DNA of 64,000 bases from positions 407,607 through 471,606 of the forward strand of contig NZ_RAIQ01000004.1 of NCBI RefSeq assembly GCF_003625475.1, written 5' to 3'. The notes beneath the pieces are model-generated. The model did no database searches, was not told the origin of the DNA, and saw only the letters and a program-made list of their open reading frames with translations. The position numbers were made by a program, and so were the translations under genes. The first letter of the stretch is position 1. Each line of letters opens with the position of its first letter. Shown one piece after another: positions 8,160-17,717 of the stretch. The stretch comes from Butyrivibrio sp. X503 (lineage in GTDB: Bacteria; Bacillota; Clostridia; Lachnospirales; Lachnospiraceae).

Positions 8160-8590
8160 CTATTCCAATTGCCTGTTTACTTCCTCTATCACACTTTCCA
8201 TACTTGTTTTTACAAAAAAATGTTTTCCTTTAAATTGCTTAATTCCAAACGAATCTGTATAAATCTTCCATTTATCCATATCCTTTCCGTCCGCTTCGGA
8301 ATCATTCGCTCCGTAAAAAGCAAATATAGGACACGAAAGCTTTACTTTGTCTTGCAAAACATACTGCTCATCCATAGTGAAATCCGCTCTGAGAAGAGGC
8401 ATAAAGAATTCCACAATTTCCTTGTTATTCAATATTTCCGAAGGCGTACCTTCGAAGTGACTGATCTCATCCAGAAAATCACTGTCGCTTAATCTACATA
8501 TCGGTCTGAGCTCCGGAATATGAGGAGCGCGACTTCCCGAAACCATAAGCCTGATGCATGGCTTTTTTCTTTTGTCATATGGGGTATTAA
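8160..8590 (-). pseudogene. Type II thioesterase remnant (GrsT-like, 5' truncated)
   Basis: The frame encodes the C-terminal half of an alpha/beta-hydrolase thioesterase of the kind that edits non-ribosomal peptide and polyketide synthases. Recognisable segments are SGSRAPH, the long helix with GTPSEIL, MPLLRADFTMDEQY, CPIFAFYGANDSEAD (position of the catalytic Asp) and GKHFFV (catalytic His). The N-terminal half with the nucleophile motif GHSMG is absent: the frame runs back only to the terminator hairpin of the DHH gene. No start codon with a ribosome site was found. This looks like a deletion remnant, not a working enzyme. No synthase genes are in the window. Confidence 0.75.
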
Positions 8591-8625
8591 ATAAAAAATC
8601 CCACGAAGATATTGTTCTTCGTGGG
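8591..8625 (-). terminator. Intrinsic terminator of the DHH phosphoesterase gene
   Basis: CCCACGAAGA and TCTTCGTGGG pair around six bases and are followed on the minus strand by a T-rich run. It starts seven bases past the stop at 8632. Confidence 0.88.
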
Positions 8626-8631
8626 TGTTCT

Positions 8632-10170
8632 TTACATTTTTGCCTCTTTATACAGCTGATCAAAAAGATCTTTCTTTATGATGTAGATATCATGCGGGTC
8701 GTCTTCTCTGAAAGCGATGTAATCGCCGATACCGCCCGAATAATATTTTTCGTCATCCCAAGCGGTAAAGAGCTTTACGCACTTATCGAGAGGACGGGCA
8801 AAGATGCTGACATTTCCCTTGCTCACAGCATGTTTAACATAAGCCATGACGGATTTCTTTTCACCTGTGACACTGTTTTTTATGCTGGGATCGTATTCAA
8901 ACTTTTTGTCAAAGCTGTCATCAAGCATCTTGTAGCTCTTTTTGAATTTTTCTTTTGCTATAGGATAGATCTCGCCCGTGATTCCGACCATGAGATAATG
9001 CGATTTATCTATAGTTATGTCGATATCGCCCTCTAAGGTTCTGACGGTGATCAAAGTCCCCTTGGGGAATACGTCGGTAAGCTTCACATAACCGAACTCC
9101 TGCGGGATCTTCACGTATTTCTTCATGCCGTCCATGCCAAGTGTAGTTTCTTTTGCATAGATGACTTCGTACATGTCAAAATACTCTTTCATGCGCTTAT
9201 GAAGGTAATTTGTGGCAAGCGCTTCGAGCTTTCCCGAGCCTTTATCTTTTTTATCTTTATTCTCTTTGTACTTTTGCTTTAGCTTCTCCGGTCTAAGAGA
9301 GCCCCCGGCCTTGAATATATGGCCTCCTCCGCCGCCGAGGTCGCCTGCAAGAAATGCCGCAAGTTCATTGGCGTGAACCTCTTTTACGCAGCTGCGAACG
9401 GAAAACTTCACTTCCATGGGACTTACAAAATAGGCAAGGCAAACGTTAACGCCCGCAGTCTCAAGCGAAAAGTCGCTCATTACGCCGAGAATGTTGGGGT
9501 CGCATGCTTCCGCATGTATGATGAGATACTTTTCTTTTTTGAAGTACTTATAGTTAAGGATCGCGTTGCCCGTGATCTTGAGCTCGTTCAGCGAAATGTT
9601 GGAATTACTCATCTCCACGATAATGCTCTTGTTTACGATAAGCTCGTCCTGCATATCGCGGTCTAACGGGTGCGAAACCTCGGAAAACTTGTTGGTATCT
9701 GTATAGAGTCCATAGTAAAGAGCTGTTGCTAAAAGCGGATTGTCGTTGACATCAAGACCTTCTTTTTTGATAAGGTCCCAGACAAGCGTCGATGCACTTC
9801 CAAGGTTATTCCTTACATCGGAAAACTTCGGAAGATCGGCCGATTTCTGGTGATGATCGATGACCGCAATGTGATCTGCCTTTAGCTTGGATACATTCTT
9901 TTGCCCGTACTGACAGTCAACGGTGACAAGAAGCCCCTTCACTTTATCAAGCTCGGGCTCGTACGAAACCGGAATTTCAAGCTTATCGAGCATGATCTTG
10001 AGATTACTCTTTTGAATCTTGTTCTTGCCTTTGTATATGAGCTTTGCCTTCTTACCCATCTTTTCAAAGTACCACAAAAGAGCGTATCCCGACGCGAGCG
10101 CATCGGCATCCGGATTGTCGTGACACTGAATGGTTATGTTATTAAATTTCAGCAGCTCATTTAATCTCAT
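8632..10170 (-). CDS. DHH-family phosphoesterase with C-terminal extension
   Basis: This 512-residue cytoplasmic protein belongs to the DHH/DHHA1 family, which includes oligoribonuclease NrnA and cyclic dinucleotide phosphodiesterases. Motif I reads CHDNPDADALASG near residue 16, the DHH motif appears as AVIDHHQ near residue 105, and the DHHA1 substrate loop appears as GGGGGHIFKAGG. A typical NrnA ends soon after this loop (about 320 residues). Here a lysine-rich linker and about 190 further residues follow, of a type I do not recognise. It may act on short RNA or on linear or cyclic dinucleotides, which would fit the GGDEF proteins elsewhere, but substrate cannot be read from sequence. It has its own terminator. 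Confidence 0.85.
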   Translation of the reverse strand: MRLNELLKFNNITIQCHDNPDADALASGYALLWYFEKMGKKAKLIYKGKNKIQKSNLKIMLDKLEIPVSYEPELDKVKGLLVTVDCQYGQKNVSKLKADHIAVIDHHQKSADLPKFSDVRNNLGSASTLVWDLIKKEGLDVNDNPLLATALYYGLYTDTNKFSEVSHPLDRDMQDELIVNKSIIVEMSNSNISLNELKITGNAILNYKYFKKEKYLIIHAEACDPNILGVMSDFSLETAGVNVCLAYFVSPMEVKFSVRSCVKEVHANELAAFLAGDLGGGGGHIFKAGGSLRPEKLKQKYKENKDKKDKGSGKLEALATNYLHKRMKEYFDMYEVIYAKETTLGMDGMKKYVKIPQEFGYVKLTDVFPKGTLITVRTLEGDIDITIDKSHYLMVGITGEIYPIAKEKFKKSYKMLDDSFDKKFEYDPSIKNSVTGEKKSVMAYVKHAVSKGNVSIFARPLDKCVKLFTAWDDEKYYSGGIGDYIAFREDDPHDIYIIKKDLFDQLYKEAKM

Positions 10171-10199
10171 AATACTTATTTTATCCCTTGCATGATATG

Positions 10200-10347
10200 C
10201 GAATTGCTACATGACTTACGTCATTTTCGCAATTCTACAAACATTCGGAAACCGTCAATTCACTACGTAAATTGCTATTTCCTCATGTTTGTTCGGGTCA
10301 TAAAGTCAAAATGCTTAACATGCAAGCATGTACGCATTTTTGACTTT
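10200..10347 (-). repeat. Dispersed structured intergenic repeat, copy B
   Basis: Read on the minus strand this element aligns with copy A at 6269-6397. It keeps the same three-hairpin plan with compensatory changes: GTCAAAA pairs with TTTTGAC, AAACAT..GGAAA pairs with TTTCC..ATGTTT, and GAATTGC pairs with GCAATTC enclosing ATGAC/GTCAT. It fills the space between the DHH gene start and the end of the first TIR gene. Confidence 0.75.
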
Positions 10348-10358
10348 TGACACCTATA

Positions 10359-13300
10359 TCATCCTATTCCGTAAGCGTCCTTCTGCTCCTGTGGCATCTC
10401 GTGATCCTTCAGGATGTCTTTGGCTTTTTTGATAAGGTCGTCTAAGTTGTAATGACGGAAGTAGCCGAGGCTTTTTTCACCGTTCTCATTCTTCGCCAAA
10501 CACGGGAAGGTATCCGTAGGTTTGTGGTATCCCATGCTTGATGTAAGATACCCCAGTTCAATATAGCTGTCCATATCGAAAATATTGGTTATTGTTGAAT
10601 AATGAAAATATATGCATGAATGTTCTGTATCAAAGGTAAAGGTACTCTCATAGTCCGCTGTACTGTTTGTAGTATATTCCGTCATCCCTACAAGATTTCC
10701 CGTCATTGCATCATATCTGCATAGATTACCGTCAGTAAATGGAACAATAAGAAGATCCTTTTCACTATCTTTTTCTTTTACAAAAACAGGTCTTCGCATT
10801 TTTACATCATGAATCGGAATAGAAGCTATATCATTGTTTTTTATGTCTTTTATGATTATGTTCTTTTCGTCAGTTACAGCGAACAAGCTTCCGTCATCAT
10901 TCATCGATACACATACAGTATCATTCCAATCATCGTCATAAACTACGGGATATATCTCGTTTTCATTTATATCAATGATATAGTCCGGCTTTTTAGCATC
11001 TTGCGACCCATTTAATTTATTTGTCACAGGGGCATAGATAAAGCCTTGCTTTTCAAAGTAGTAAAGGTTTTCGATCCAAATATATTCATCTATAGGAAGA
11101 CGATATTTATCGGTTTTTTGCGTTGCAATATCATATACTGATATAAATTGGTTTTCAAAACCATTCATTTCGATATAAACAATCTTACCGTTTTCGTATA
11201 TAGGAATGTCATTTGATGAATAAGAAAACTTATTTATCTTCTCCGATGTGTATTCTCCGGTCTTATAATCGACGAAATAAACTCTAAGTTCATCACCGGA
11301 CACAGTATTTTTATAGTTCAAAAGCAGTTTTCCGTCATAAGTTCCAAGGCAAGTAAAATGGTACGCTTTCTCTTCACTTCCGGGCTCGGCCAAAACAACT
11401 CTTTTGTTATACTTCTTATCATTAGGATCATAAAGGTCCAATATCACGCTCTCTTCTTCATCAAGAAGTACAGCGGCAACATTATCATCCATATATGAAT
11501 AATAGATATTATCCGTCTTGGGAGAAGCATCATACGCTTTCCATTCTTTATCATATGAATCGTAGGAATACTGAGTTATACTTTTCCCGTTATTTTGAGA
11601 TAAAAACAAACATCCAGCTCCAACCGTGCCTTTTCCAAGATTATCAATAAAATATTCCATGGAACTGATAGTATCTTTATCCTCGGGATCGGAAGACGTA
11701 GATCTTGCCATGCTACCGTTAAGGGTTATATAACTCGGTGAAGACTGATCCTTGCTAATATAAGCATAAACAATGGCTGAGTTAAGAGTGAAATGATGAA
11801 GTCTCTCTCCTGTTGCCACATCCCAAATATCTGAAGTATCACCGGAATAGTAAGCTATAGAATTATTGGCTTCTATATAAATAAAATCCGATTCATAATT
11901 GACATCATTGGTTATTAATTCATTGGTCCATTTTTCAGAAAGATCATCCGGATCAAGACAGTAAATCATATCGCGATCTGTCTTACATATATAAAATGAA
12001 GATAATCTGGTATTGCTGTTCATTGGATCTTCAGGATATGCCAAAAACAGCTCGTCATTTGTAGGAAAAAGTATATCCGCCGTATATTCCCCGTCCGTCA
12101 TTTTGGATATTGCTTTATCGGATGTTATATCATATACTCCGATTCCGGTTTTTTGTTCTTTATCGGTAAAACTAAAGGCAATCTTTGTATTGTCCGGAGA
12201 TAAACAGGTATTTCTAACCCATCCATCTAAAGAATCTTTAAACTCTTCCGGAAGCTTATATTCATCTATTACTTTTCCATCTTCCTGTGAATATATACGA
12301 AATGATCTATCAGACAACGCAAGCAATATATTCCCGTCCTTAGTTAAATTAATGGCTTTATCCGTACAAGACTCATCAATTGCTTGCTCCCAATCAGGCT
12401 TTCCGTTTTTCACATTGATACATGTAATAAAGTAGTCACCTAACATTATCGCTCTTCCATCGGAAATAAACTTAAAACATGTAGGAACAAGTTTGTCATT
12501 CTTGGGATTGTAATTGTAGAGCTCTTTATGACTGTCCGTATCCCATATTTTTATATTTCCGAATTGATCCATTGCTTCCAAATACTTATTATCGGAATCC
12601 ACATTCAGAGCTTCTATTCTTCCGGGCATCTCATAATTCCATATTGATGTGATATCGTTATAATCATTTGAAACATACGCCATTGTTGCCTGCGTAATCG
12701 CACGAAGAGCTTCCGTCGTGACAGGTCTGTCCGGCATCTCCTCACCGGGAAGAGCCGCAAGAGCCAAATGTAGCGCATCAATTCTGTTCTGATTATCAAG
12801 AAGCTTCTCCGATTCATTCGCAAGATACTTAGACTGACTGACAAGAGAAGCACGATAGCTATCATTAACCTTTTTGTTGCTGTATATCAAATTGCCGACA
12901 AAAGCAAGCATTACAGCCATTACCACAGCAAAAACAGCGGTCAGTCTTTTCATCTTGTACTGACGCTGTCTATCCATAAGTTCGTTATATCCGCAGCCTA
13001 TAAGAGCTGCCGCAAGACGCGGAAGTTCAGTGTTTTTGGCTTCTCTTACAGGAAGTCTGAAATCACAGGAAAGCGGCTCAACGGGTATTGTTACCGTTTC
13101 CTCGATACCAAGTTCATTAACCCTGGTAACTTCTTTATTCTTAAGTATCTCGGGTACCACATCAACCGGCTCACCGTCTGCCAATACCGTAAGGATCTGA
13201 TCCTGAGTGTGGTTCTTTAAAAAGAGCTTTATCTCTCTTTCAACCCACATGGATTTGCAAGTATTGGTGGAGCATATTACTATAAGATAGTCAGCATTCT

Positions 13301-13511
13301 CAAGTGCCTCTGCGATTGTTCCGCTAAGGTCACTAGTGATCGGAAGCTCGTCGGTATCCCTAAAGATCCTCTCGATCTTTTTCATGCCGGTCTTTTTTCT
13401 GATCTTGTGCGGAATGTGATAGTGTTCAAGACCACGCTCAACCATTGCTGCGATCTTATTATCGAGCTCAGCGTGTTTGTAAGATATAAAAGCATTGTAA
13501 TGTGTACTCAT
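10359..13511 (-). CDS. TIR domain / membrane helix / beta-propeller protein 1
   Basis: This 1050-residue protein starts with a TIR domain (about 1-130): FISYKHAELD strand and BB-loop region, IFRDTDELP, then CSTNTCKSMWVEREI, where Glu93 (W89-x3-E93) sits at the position of the catalytic glutamate of NAD-cleaving TIR enzymes. A basic linker and one membrane helix follow (about 190-212), then a helical segment (SYRASLVSQSKYLANESEKL, ALHLALAALP) and some 750 residues of WD40-like beta-propeller repeats with KIWDTDSHKELYNY-type blades. The order puts TIR in the cytoplasm and the propeller probably outside, although topology is unproven. A close paralogue lies at 14356-17673. Signalling or defence through NAD cleavage is a hypothesis only. 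Confidence 0.88.
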   Translation of the reverse strand: MSTHYNAFISYKHAELDNKIAAMVERGLEHYHIPHKIRKKTGMKKIERIFRDTDELPITSDLSGTIAEALENADYLIVICSTNTCKSMWVEREIKLFLKNHTQDQILTVLADGEPVDVVPEILKNKEVTRVNELGIEETVTIPVEPLSCDFRLPVREAKNTELPRLAAALIGCGYNELMDRQRQYKMKRLTAVFAVVMAVMLAFVGNLIYSNKKVNDSYRASLVSQSKYLANESEKLLDNQNRIDALHLALAALPGEEMPDRPVTTEALRAITQATMAYVSNDYNDITSIWNYEMPGRIEALNVDSDNKYLEAMDQFGNIKIWDTDSHKELYNYNPKNDKLVPTCFKFISDGRAIMLGDYFITCINVKNGKPDWEQAIDESCTDKAINLTKDGNILLALSDRSFRIYSQEDGKVIDEYKLPEEFKDSLDGWVRNTCLSPDNTKIAFSFTDKEQKTGIGVYDITSDKAISKMTDGEYTADILFPTNDELFLAYPEDPMNSNTRLSSFYICKTDRDMIYCLDPDDLSEKWTNELITNDVNYESDFIYIEANNSIAYYSGDTSDIWDVATGERLHHFTLNSAIVYAYISKDQSSPSYITLNGSMARSTSSDPEDKDTISSMEYFIDNLGKGTVGAGCLFLSQNNGKSITQYSYDSYDKEWKAYDASPKTDNIYYSYMDDNVAAVLLDEEESVILDLYDPNDKKYNKRVVLAEPGSEEKAYHFTCLGTYDGKLLLNYKNTVSGDELRVYFVDYKTGEYTSEKINKFSYSSNDIPIYENGKIVYIEMNGFENQFISVYDIATQKTDKYRLPIDEYIWIENLYYFEKQGFIYAPVTNKLNGSQDAKKPDYIIDINENEIYPVVYDDDWNDTVCVSMNDDGSLFAVTDEKNIIIKDIKNNDIASIPIHDVKMRRPVFVKEKDSEKDLLIVPFTDGNLCRYDAMTGNLVGMTEYTTNSTADYESTFTFDTEHSCIYFHYSTITNIFDMDSYIELGYLTSSMGYHKPTDTFPCLAKNENGEKSLGYFRHYNLDDLIKKAKDILKDHEMPQEQKDAYGIG

Positions 13512-13580
13512 TTACCCCAACTTCCTCTTTGTTACATCATTTATAATATTTATCACTGATTATTATACAAGAAAGGTTCT

Positions 13581-14222
13581 CTATGACCAAGATTTTTTTC
13601 CTGTCTTACAAACATCCTTTAGACAGCATCTTTCGCAGTCAGGCCTTCTGGCCACGCATACCGCTCTCCCATGCAGCACAAACCTGTGGCAAAGATCATT
13701 TCCCTCTTCCGGAGGAATTATCTTCCAAAGTTCTTTCTCCACTTTTCCGGGTTCCTTGATATTGTCGACCAGACCGATAAGATTACAGAGCCTGATGCAA
13801 TGAGTGTCCGTAACAATCGCAGGTTTTCCGAACACATCCCCCATTAAGAGATTAGCACTCTTTCTTCCGACACCGGGAAGGGCAAGCAATTCCTCCATGG
13901 TATCGGGAACTTTACAGTCATATTTATCTCTCAGCATTTTCATGCAAGCAGAAATATCCCTGGCTTTTGAATTACCCAGACCACAAGGTCTGACTATTTT
14001 TTCTATATCCTCAACCGCAGCATCGGCAAGTGCTTGTATTGACGGAAACTTCTCATATAACAAAGGAGTGATCATATCAACCCTTGCATCGGTGCACTGA
14101 GCCGCAAGGCGAACACTCACAAGCAATTGCCATGCCTTATCATAAGCGAGCGTGCATTTTGCCTCCGGATATTCTTTTTTCAGCCTCTCGATAACCTCCG
14201 CGGCCAGTTTTTTCTTAGTCAT
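13581..14222 (-). CDS. nth: Endonuclease III
   Basis: This 213-residue DNA glycosylase/AP lyase repairs oxidised pyrimidines. It has the helix-hairpin-helix LPGVGRKSANLLMGDVF with the catalytic lysine, the catalytic aspartate in VTDTHCIRL, and a C-terminal four-cysteine iron-sulfur cluster spaced C-x6-C-x2-C-x5-C (CVARRPDCERCCLKDVC). I prefer the ATG at 14220-14222 (MTKKKLAAE); an in-frame TTG 18 bases upstream abuts an AAGGA site. The gene sits alone between the two inverted TIR genes, 69 bases from the first and divergent from the second. Confidence 0.95.
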   Translation of the reverse strand: MTKKKLAAEVIERLKKEYPEAKCTLAYDKAWQLLVSVRLAAQCTDARVDMITPLLYEKFPSIQALADAAVEDIEKIVRPCGLGNSKARDISACMKMLRDKYDCKVPDTMEELLALPGVGRKSANLLMGDVFGKPAIVTDTHCIRLCNLIGLVDNIKEPGKVEKELWKIIPPEEGNDLCHRFVLHGRAVCVARRPDCERCCLKDVCKTGKKSWS

Positions 14223-14355
14223 AATCCGTATATTTTTCAATCCTTTCTTGTTTTTTCTTTCTCTATATATTATTCTATTTACAGTTTATGTAATATATCG
14301 TAAAAAAATATTTTTAATATATCATAAATCGCAAAAAGGAACGGGGTTAAATAGA

Positions 14356-17300
14356 ATGAGTATACACTATAATGCATTTATATCATACAAACATGCGGAT
14401 CTTGACAACAAGATCGCGGCATATGTCGAAAAGCATCTTGAGCACTTTCATATTCCCGGTAAAATAAGGAAAAAAACCGGCATGAAAAAGATCGAGAGAA
14501 TCTTTAGGGACACCGATGAGCTTCCGATCACCAGTGATCTCAGCGCCACTATCGAAGATGCTCTTACAAATGCTGACTATCTTATAGTAGTATGCTCCAC
14601 CAATACTTGCAAATCCATGTGGGTTGAGAGAGAGATTAATTTCTTTTTAAAAAATCACCCCAAAGAAAATATACTGACAGTCCTTGCCGCGGGTGAACCC
14701 GCCGATGTCGTTCCTGAAATCCTCAAGAACAAAGAAGTTACGAGAATAAACGAAAACGGTGAATCCGTTACTGTTATAGAGCCTGTTGAGCCGCTCTCCT
14801 GCGACTTTAGGCTCCCTCTTCGCGTGGCCAAAAACACTGAAATACCAAGGCTCGCCGCTGCCCTTATAGGCTGCCAATACAACGAACTCATGGACAGACA
14901 GCGCCAGTACAAGATGAAGCGCCTCACTGCTGTCTTTGCAGGTATAATGGCTCTGTCCATAGGCTTTGGTGCGTACATGTTTAACAGTAAGCAGCAGATC
15001 AATGAAAGCTATCGCGCTTCCCTTATAAGCCAGTCCAGATACCTTGCCAACGAATCAGAAAAACTCCTGGAAGATGAACAGCGAATCGACGCTCTTCATC
15101 TTGCTCTTGCTGCCCTTCCAAGCGAAGAAATGCCTGACAGACCCGTGACCGTTGAGGCTGTAAGAGCCATCACACAGGCTACAGAAGCTTATGTTCCCCA
15201 ATTAACTTCAAACATCGAGGCTGAATGGACGTACGAACTTCCCAGCGAAGTAGTCGAGCTTCGCATAGATCCCGAATATGGTAATATAGCTGCTATGGAT
15301 GACGAAGGCAATGTCAAAGTCTGGGATAAGGATACACGCAAAGAGATTTATTCTTATTCAGAAGGTGATCTGAATAAATGCGCTAATTATATTGCCGTCT
15401 ATAATGGTAATCTGATAATCATATGCAATAGCTCTGTTATTTCAATTGATCCCCGAAGCGGTAAAACCAACTGGACTACAGGTCACTTGGAAAGCGCAAT
15501 AGAATGTGAACATCCAATCGAACTGACTAATGACGATAACATCCTTATCGCCCTTCGCACCGGAAAATTTATTGTGATCTCCGAGAAAGACGGCTCTGTT
15601 ATTAATACATATGATCTTTCTCAAAATGTTATAGAAGACATGAATAACATTGACATAAGCGTATTTCGTATAAATGACATGGCTCTTTCTAACGATAATA
15701 CAAAGATTGCATTTTCTTATACCACAAATGATAATAATAAACTATTAGATTTAAACAGTTATACCAAACGATTGGGTATCTATGATATTTCTTCAGGTAG
15801 CACCGCTGTTTATGAGTCTGCTTTTGAAGACATTGAGGATATGTGCTTTTCAGAGGATGGCGATCTGTTCCTCTCTATATTAGATGATCCCAATTCGTTA
15901 AGTACAATTTATCGAAACGAGACAACCTTAAAAAACTCGCGTCTAACAATTTGCCGCATATCTCCTGAAGACTTTTCCGTTAAGTGGGCTGAAGACTTTT
16001 CATGCAGTGATATTATCATAGATTCCGGACTGATCTATAAAGAAAAGCACAATACCCTTTCATACTACGCCGGAGATACGGCTGTTGTATATGATGCATC
16101 AAGCGGAGAAGAGCTCCATAACTTTGATCTTAATTCATCAATAGTATATGGAATAGATCTTAACGAGGCATCATCTGTTCCCTTTTTTATAACGGCTTCC
16201 GGTTGTTATACCGAAGAAGGACCTTCCTTTACAGGGGATAAAAACGATATCTTCCTTTTCAAACACTTTTCCGATGATCTTTGTGACGCATTGGTCTGTC
16301 AAGGTATCTATACGGTAAAAAAAGATAGCAACCAGATTATTTATTACGGCGTATATGTATATGACAAAGAATGGGAAAGCTATAAAGATGCTCCTGTGAC
16401 AAACGGTTATTATACTACTTATCTTGATGATAATATTGCTGCCATAGTAAATGTACAGGATAGCGATGTTATTATTGATTTTTATGATCCTTCCAATAAA
16501 TCATTTATTACAAGTGCCAAGATCAAAGATGGATACAACGGTCCTGCACATACCGATCCTCAAATTCTTGGGGTCTATAATGATAAGCTGATAATGCGTC
16601 ATAATAATTATGATCAAGGAGAATTCTCTCCTTCAGGTTCAACTATATACTTCATTGATTCCAAAACAGGTAATATCGAATCAAATTATTACGATTTGAA
16701 TGCCATACATGATCCCAATGCTACAGCTTACAAAGACGGTAAGCTTCTATATACAAGTATAGAATCAGATAATGAGTATGTTGTTATACATGATATAGAA
16801 AGTAATACAAATAAACAGTACCTGCTCCCGCCTACGCCAGAAAAAAGAGATGGACGTATTATAAATAGACTCGCTTTAAATGAAGAACAGGGATATTTAT
16901 ATTGTGCAAGCATCAAAACTCATTATAATGGCCTTAACGGAAGTAACATTGACCCCTCTTCATTAAATCTTACACAGTTTACCAACGATATTTTTACCAA
17001 CACTCCTGAAGACTATATCATTAACATTAATGATACCGAGCCAAAGTTAACCCCTGTGAAATTAAGTGAATCTTGGATCGAAACGGAATATGTGGAAATC
17101 AATGATTCAGGCACACGTATCGCTGCAACAGACGGACAGACTATTTCAATATGCAATACCGAAGGCGAAATTTTGTCCAATATATCAATTCAACATAAAC
17201 AAATGCTTGGATTCTCTTTCTATAAAGAACCTGCCACCAAAAGAGAACTCTTAATTGTTCCGTATTCAGATGGAAATGTATGCAGATATGACGTTGATAC

Positions 17301-17673
17301 AGGTTCTTTGGTATATAGAAATACTTTTTCCATTAGTTCTTATGATACAACGTTTAGATTTACTGAAGTTTTTTATCCAAATTTATATTCAACGTTTACT
17401 TTTGACACCGAACATTCTTGCATGTATTTAAATAATTTACTTGTGACTAATATATTTGATCTGAACACTTTTACAGAACTTGGATGTATAAAGAACTCAC
17501 TTGGTTATCACGGACCCACGGATACTTTTCTCGCCGTTTCCACTGATTCTGGCACAGATTGCCACTTAGGATACTTTAAGCACTACACTCTGAAAGATCT
17601 TATCAGAAAAGCAAAAGAAATCCTGGGTGACCACGAGATGCCCCAGGAACAAAAAGACTCTTATGGAATATAA
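14356..17673 (+). CDS. TIR domain / membrane helix / beta-propeller protein 2
   Basis: This 1105-residue protein is a paralogue of the protein at 10359-13511 with the same plan: TIR domain (FISYKHADLD, IFRDTDELP, SMWVEREI with the conserved Glu93), one membrane helix near residue 190-210, a helical stretch and a long beta-propeller. The TIR, membrane and helical parts (about the first 280 residues) and the last 25 residues (KAKEILGDHEMPQEQKD) are nearly identical to the partner, whereas the propeller is clearly diverged. I start at the ATG at 14356, where MSIHYNAF matches the partner MSTHYNAF; the frame stays open upstream but overlaps nth. Function unknown. Confidence 0.88.
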   Translation: MSIHYNAFISYKHADLDNKIAAYVEKHLEHFHIPGKIRKKTGMKKIERIFRDTDELPITSDLSATIEDALTNADYLIVVCSTNTCKSMWVEREINFFLKNHPKENILTVLAAGEPADVVPEILKNKEVTRINENGESVTVIEPVEPLSCDFRLPLRVAKNTEIPRLAAALIGCQYNELMDRQRQYKMKRLTAVFAGIMALSIGFGAYMFNSKQQINESYRASLISQSRYLANESEKLLEDEQRIDALHLALAALPSEEMPDRPVTVEAVRAITQATEAYVPQLTSNIEAEWTYELPSEVVELRIDPEYGNIAAMDDEGNVKVWDKDTRKEIYSYSEGDLNKCANYIAVYNGNLIIICNSSVISIDPRSGKTNWTTGHLESAIECEHPIELTNDDNILIALRTGKFIVISEKDGSVINTYDLSQNVIEDMNNIDISVFRINDMALSNDNTKIAFSYTTNDNNKLLDLNSYTKRLGIYDISSGSTAVYESAFEDIEDMCFSEDGDLFLSILDDPNSLSTIYRNETTLKNSRLTICRISPEDFSVKWAEDFSCSDIIIDSGLIYKEKHNTLSYYAGDTAVVYDASSGEELHNFDLNSSIVYGIDLNEASSVPFFITASGCYTEEGPSFTGDKNDIFLFKHFSDDLCDALVCQGIYTVKKDSNQIIYYGVYVYDKEWESYKDAPVTNGYYTTYLDDNIAAIVNVQDSDVIIDFYDPSNKSFITSAKIKDGYNGPAHTDPQILGVYNDKLIMRHNNYDQGEFSPSGSTIYFIDSKTGNIESNYYDLNAIHDPNATAYKDGKLLYTSIESDNEYVVIHDIESNTNKQYLLPPTPEKRDGRIINRLALNEEQGYLYCASIKTHYNGLNGSNIDPSSLNLTQFTNDIFTNTPEDYIININDTEPKLTPVKLSESWIETEYVEINDSGTRIAATDGQTISICNTEGEILSNISIQHKQMLGFSFYKEPATKRELLIVPYSDGNVCRYDVDTGSLVYRNTFSISSYDTTFRFTEVFYPNLYSTFTFDTEHSCMYLNNLLVTNIFDLNTFTELGCIKNSLGYHGPTDTFLAVSTDSGTDCHLGYFKHYTLKDLIRKAKEILGDHEMPQEQKDSYGI

Positions 17674-17717
17674 AAAACTCAGGATTTCTTTTATTTAACA
17701 CGGGTGTCGCATGATGC

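Noticed and set aside
7964..8233. Plus-strand 89-codon frame
   Set aside because: Low-complexity Phe/Tyr-rich translation opposite the AraC and thioesterase remnants, without a ribosome site.
14152..14355. N-terminal extension of the second TIR protein
   Set aside because: It overlaps nth and is hydrophobic junk; the paralogue starts exactly at the internal ATG at 14356.
17631..17700. Terminator after the second TIR gene
   Set aside because: GAAATCCTG and CAGGATTTC can pair but are some 50 bases apart and partly inside the coding end, so a terminator is not supported.
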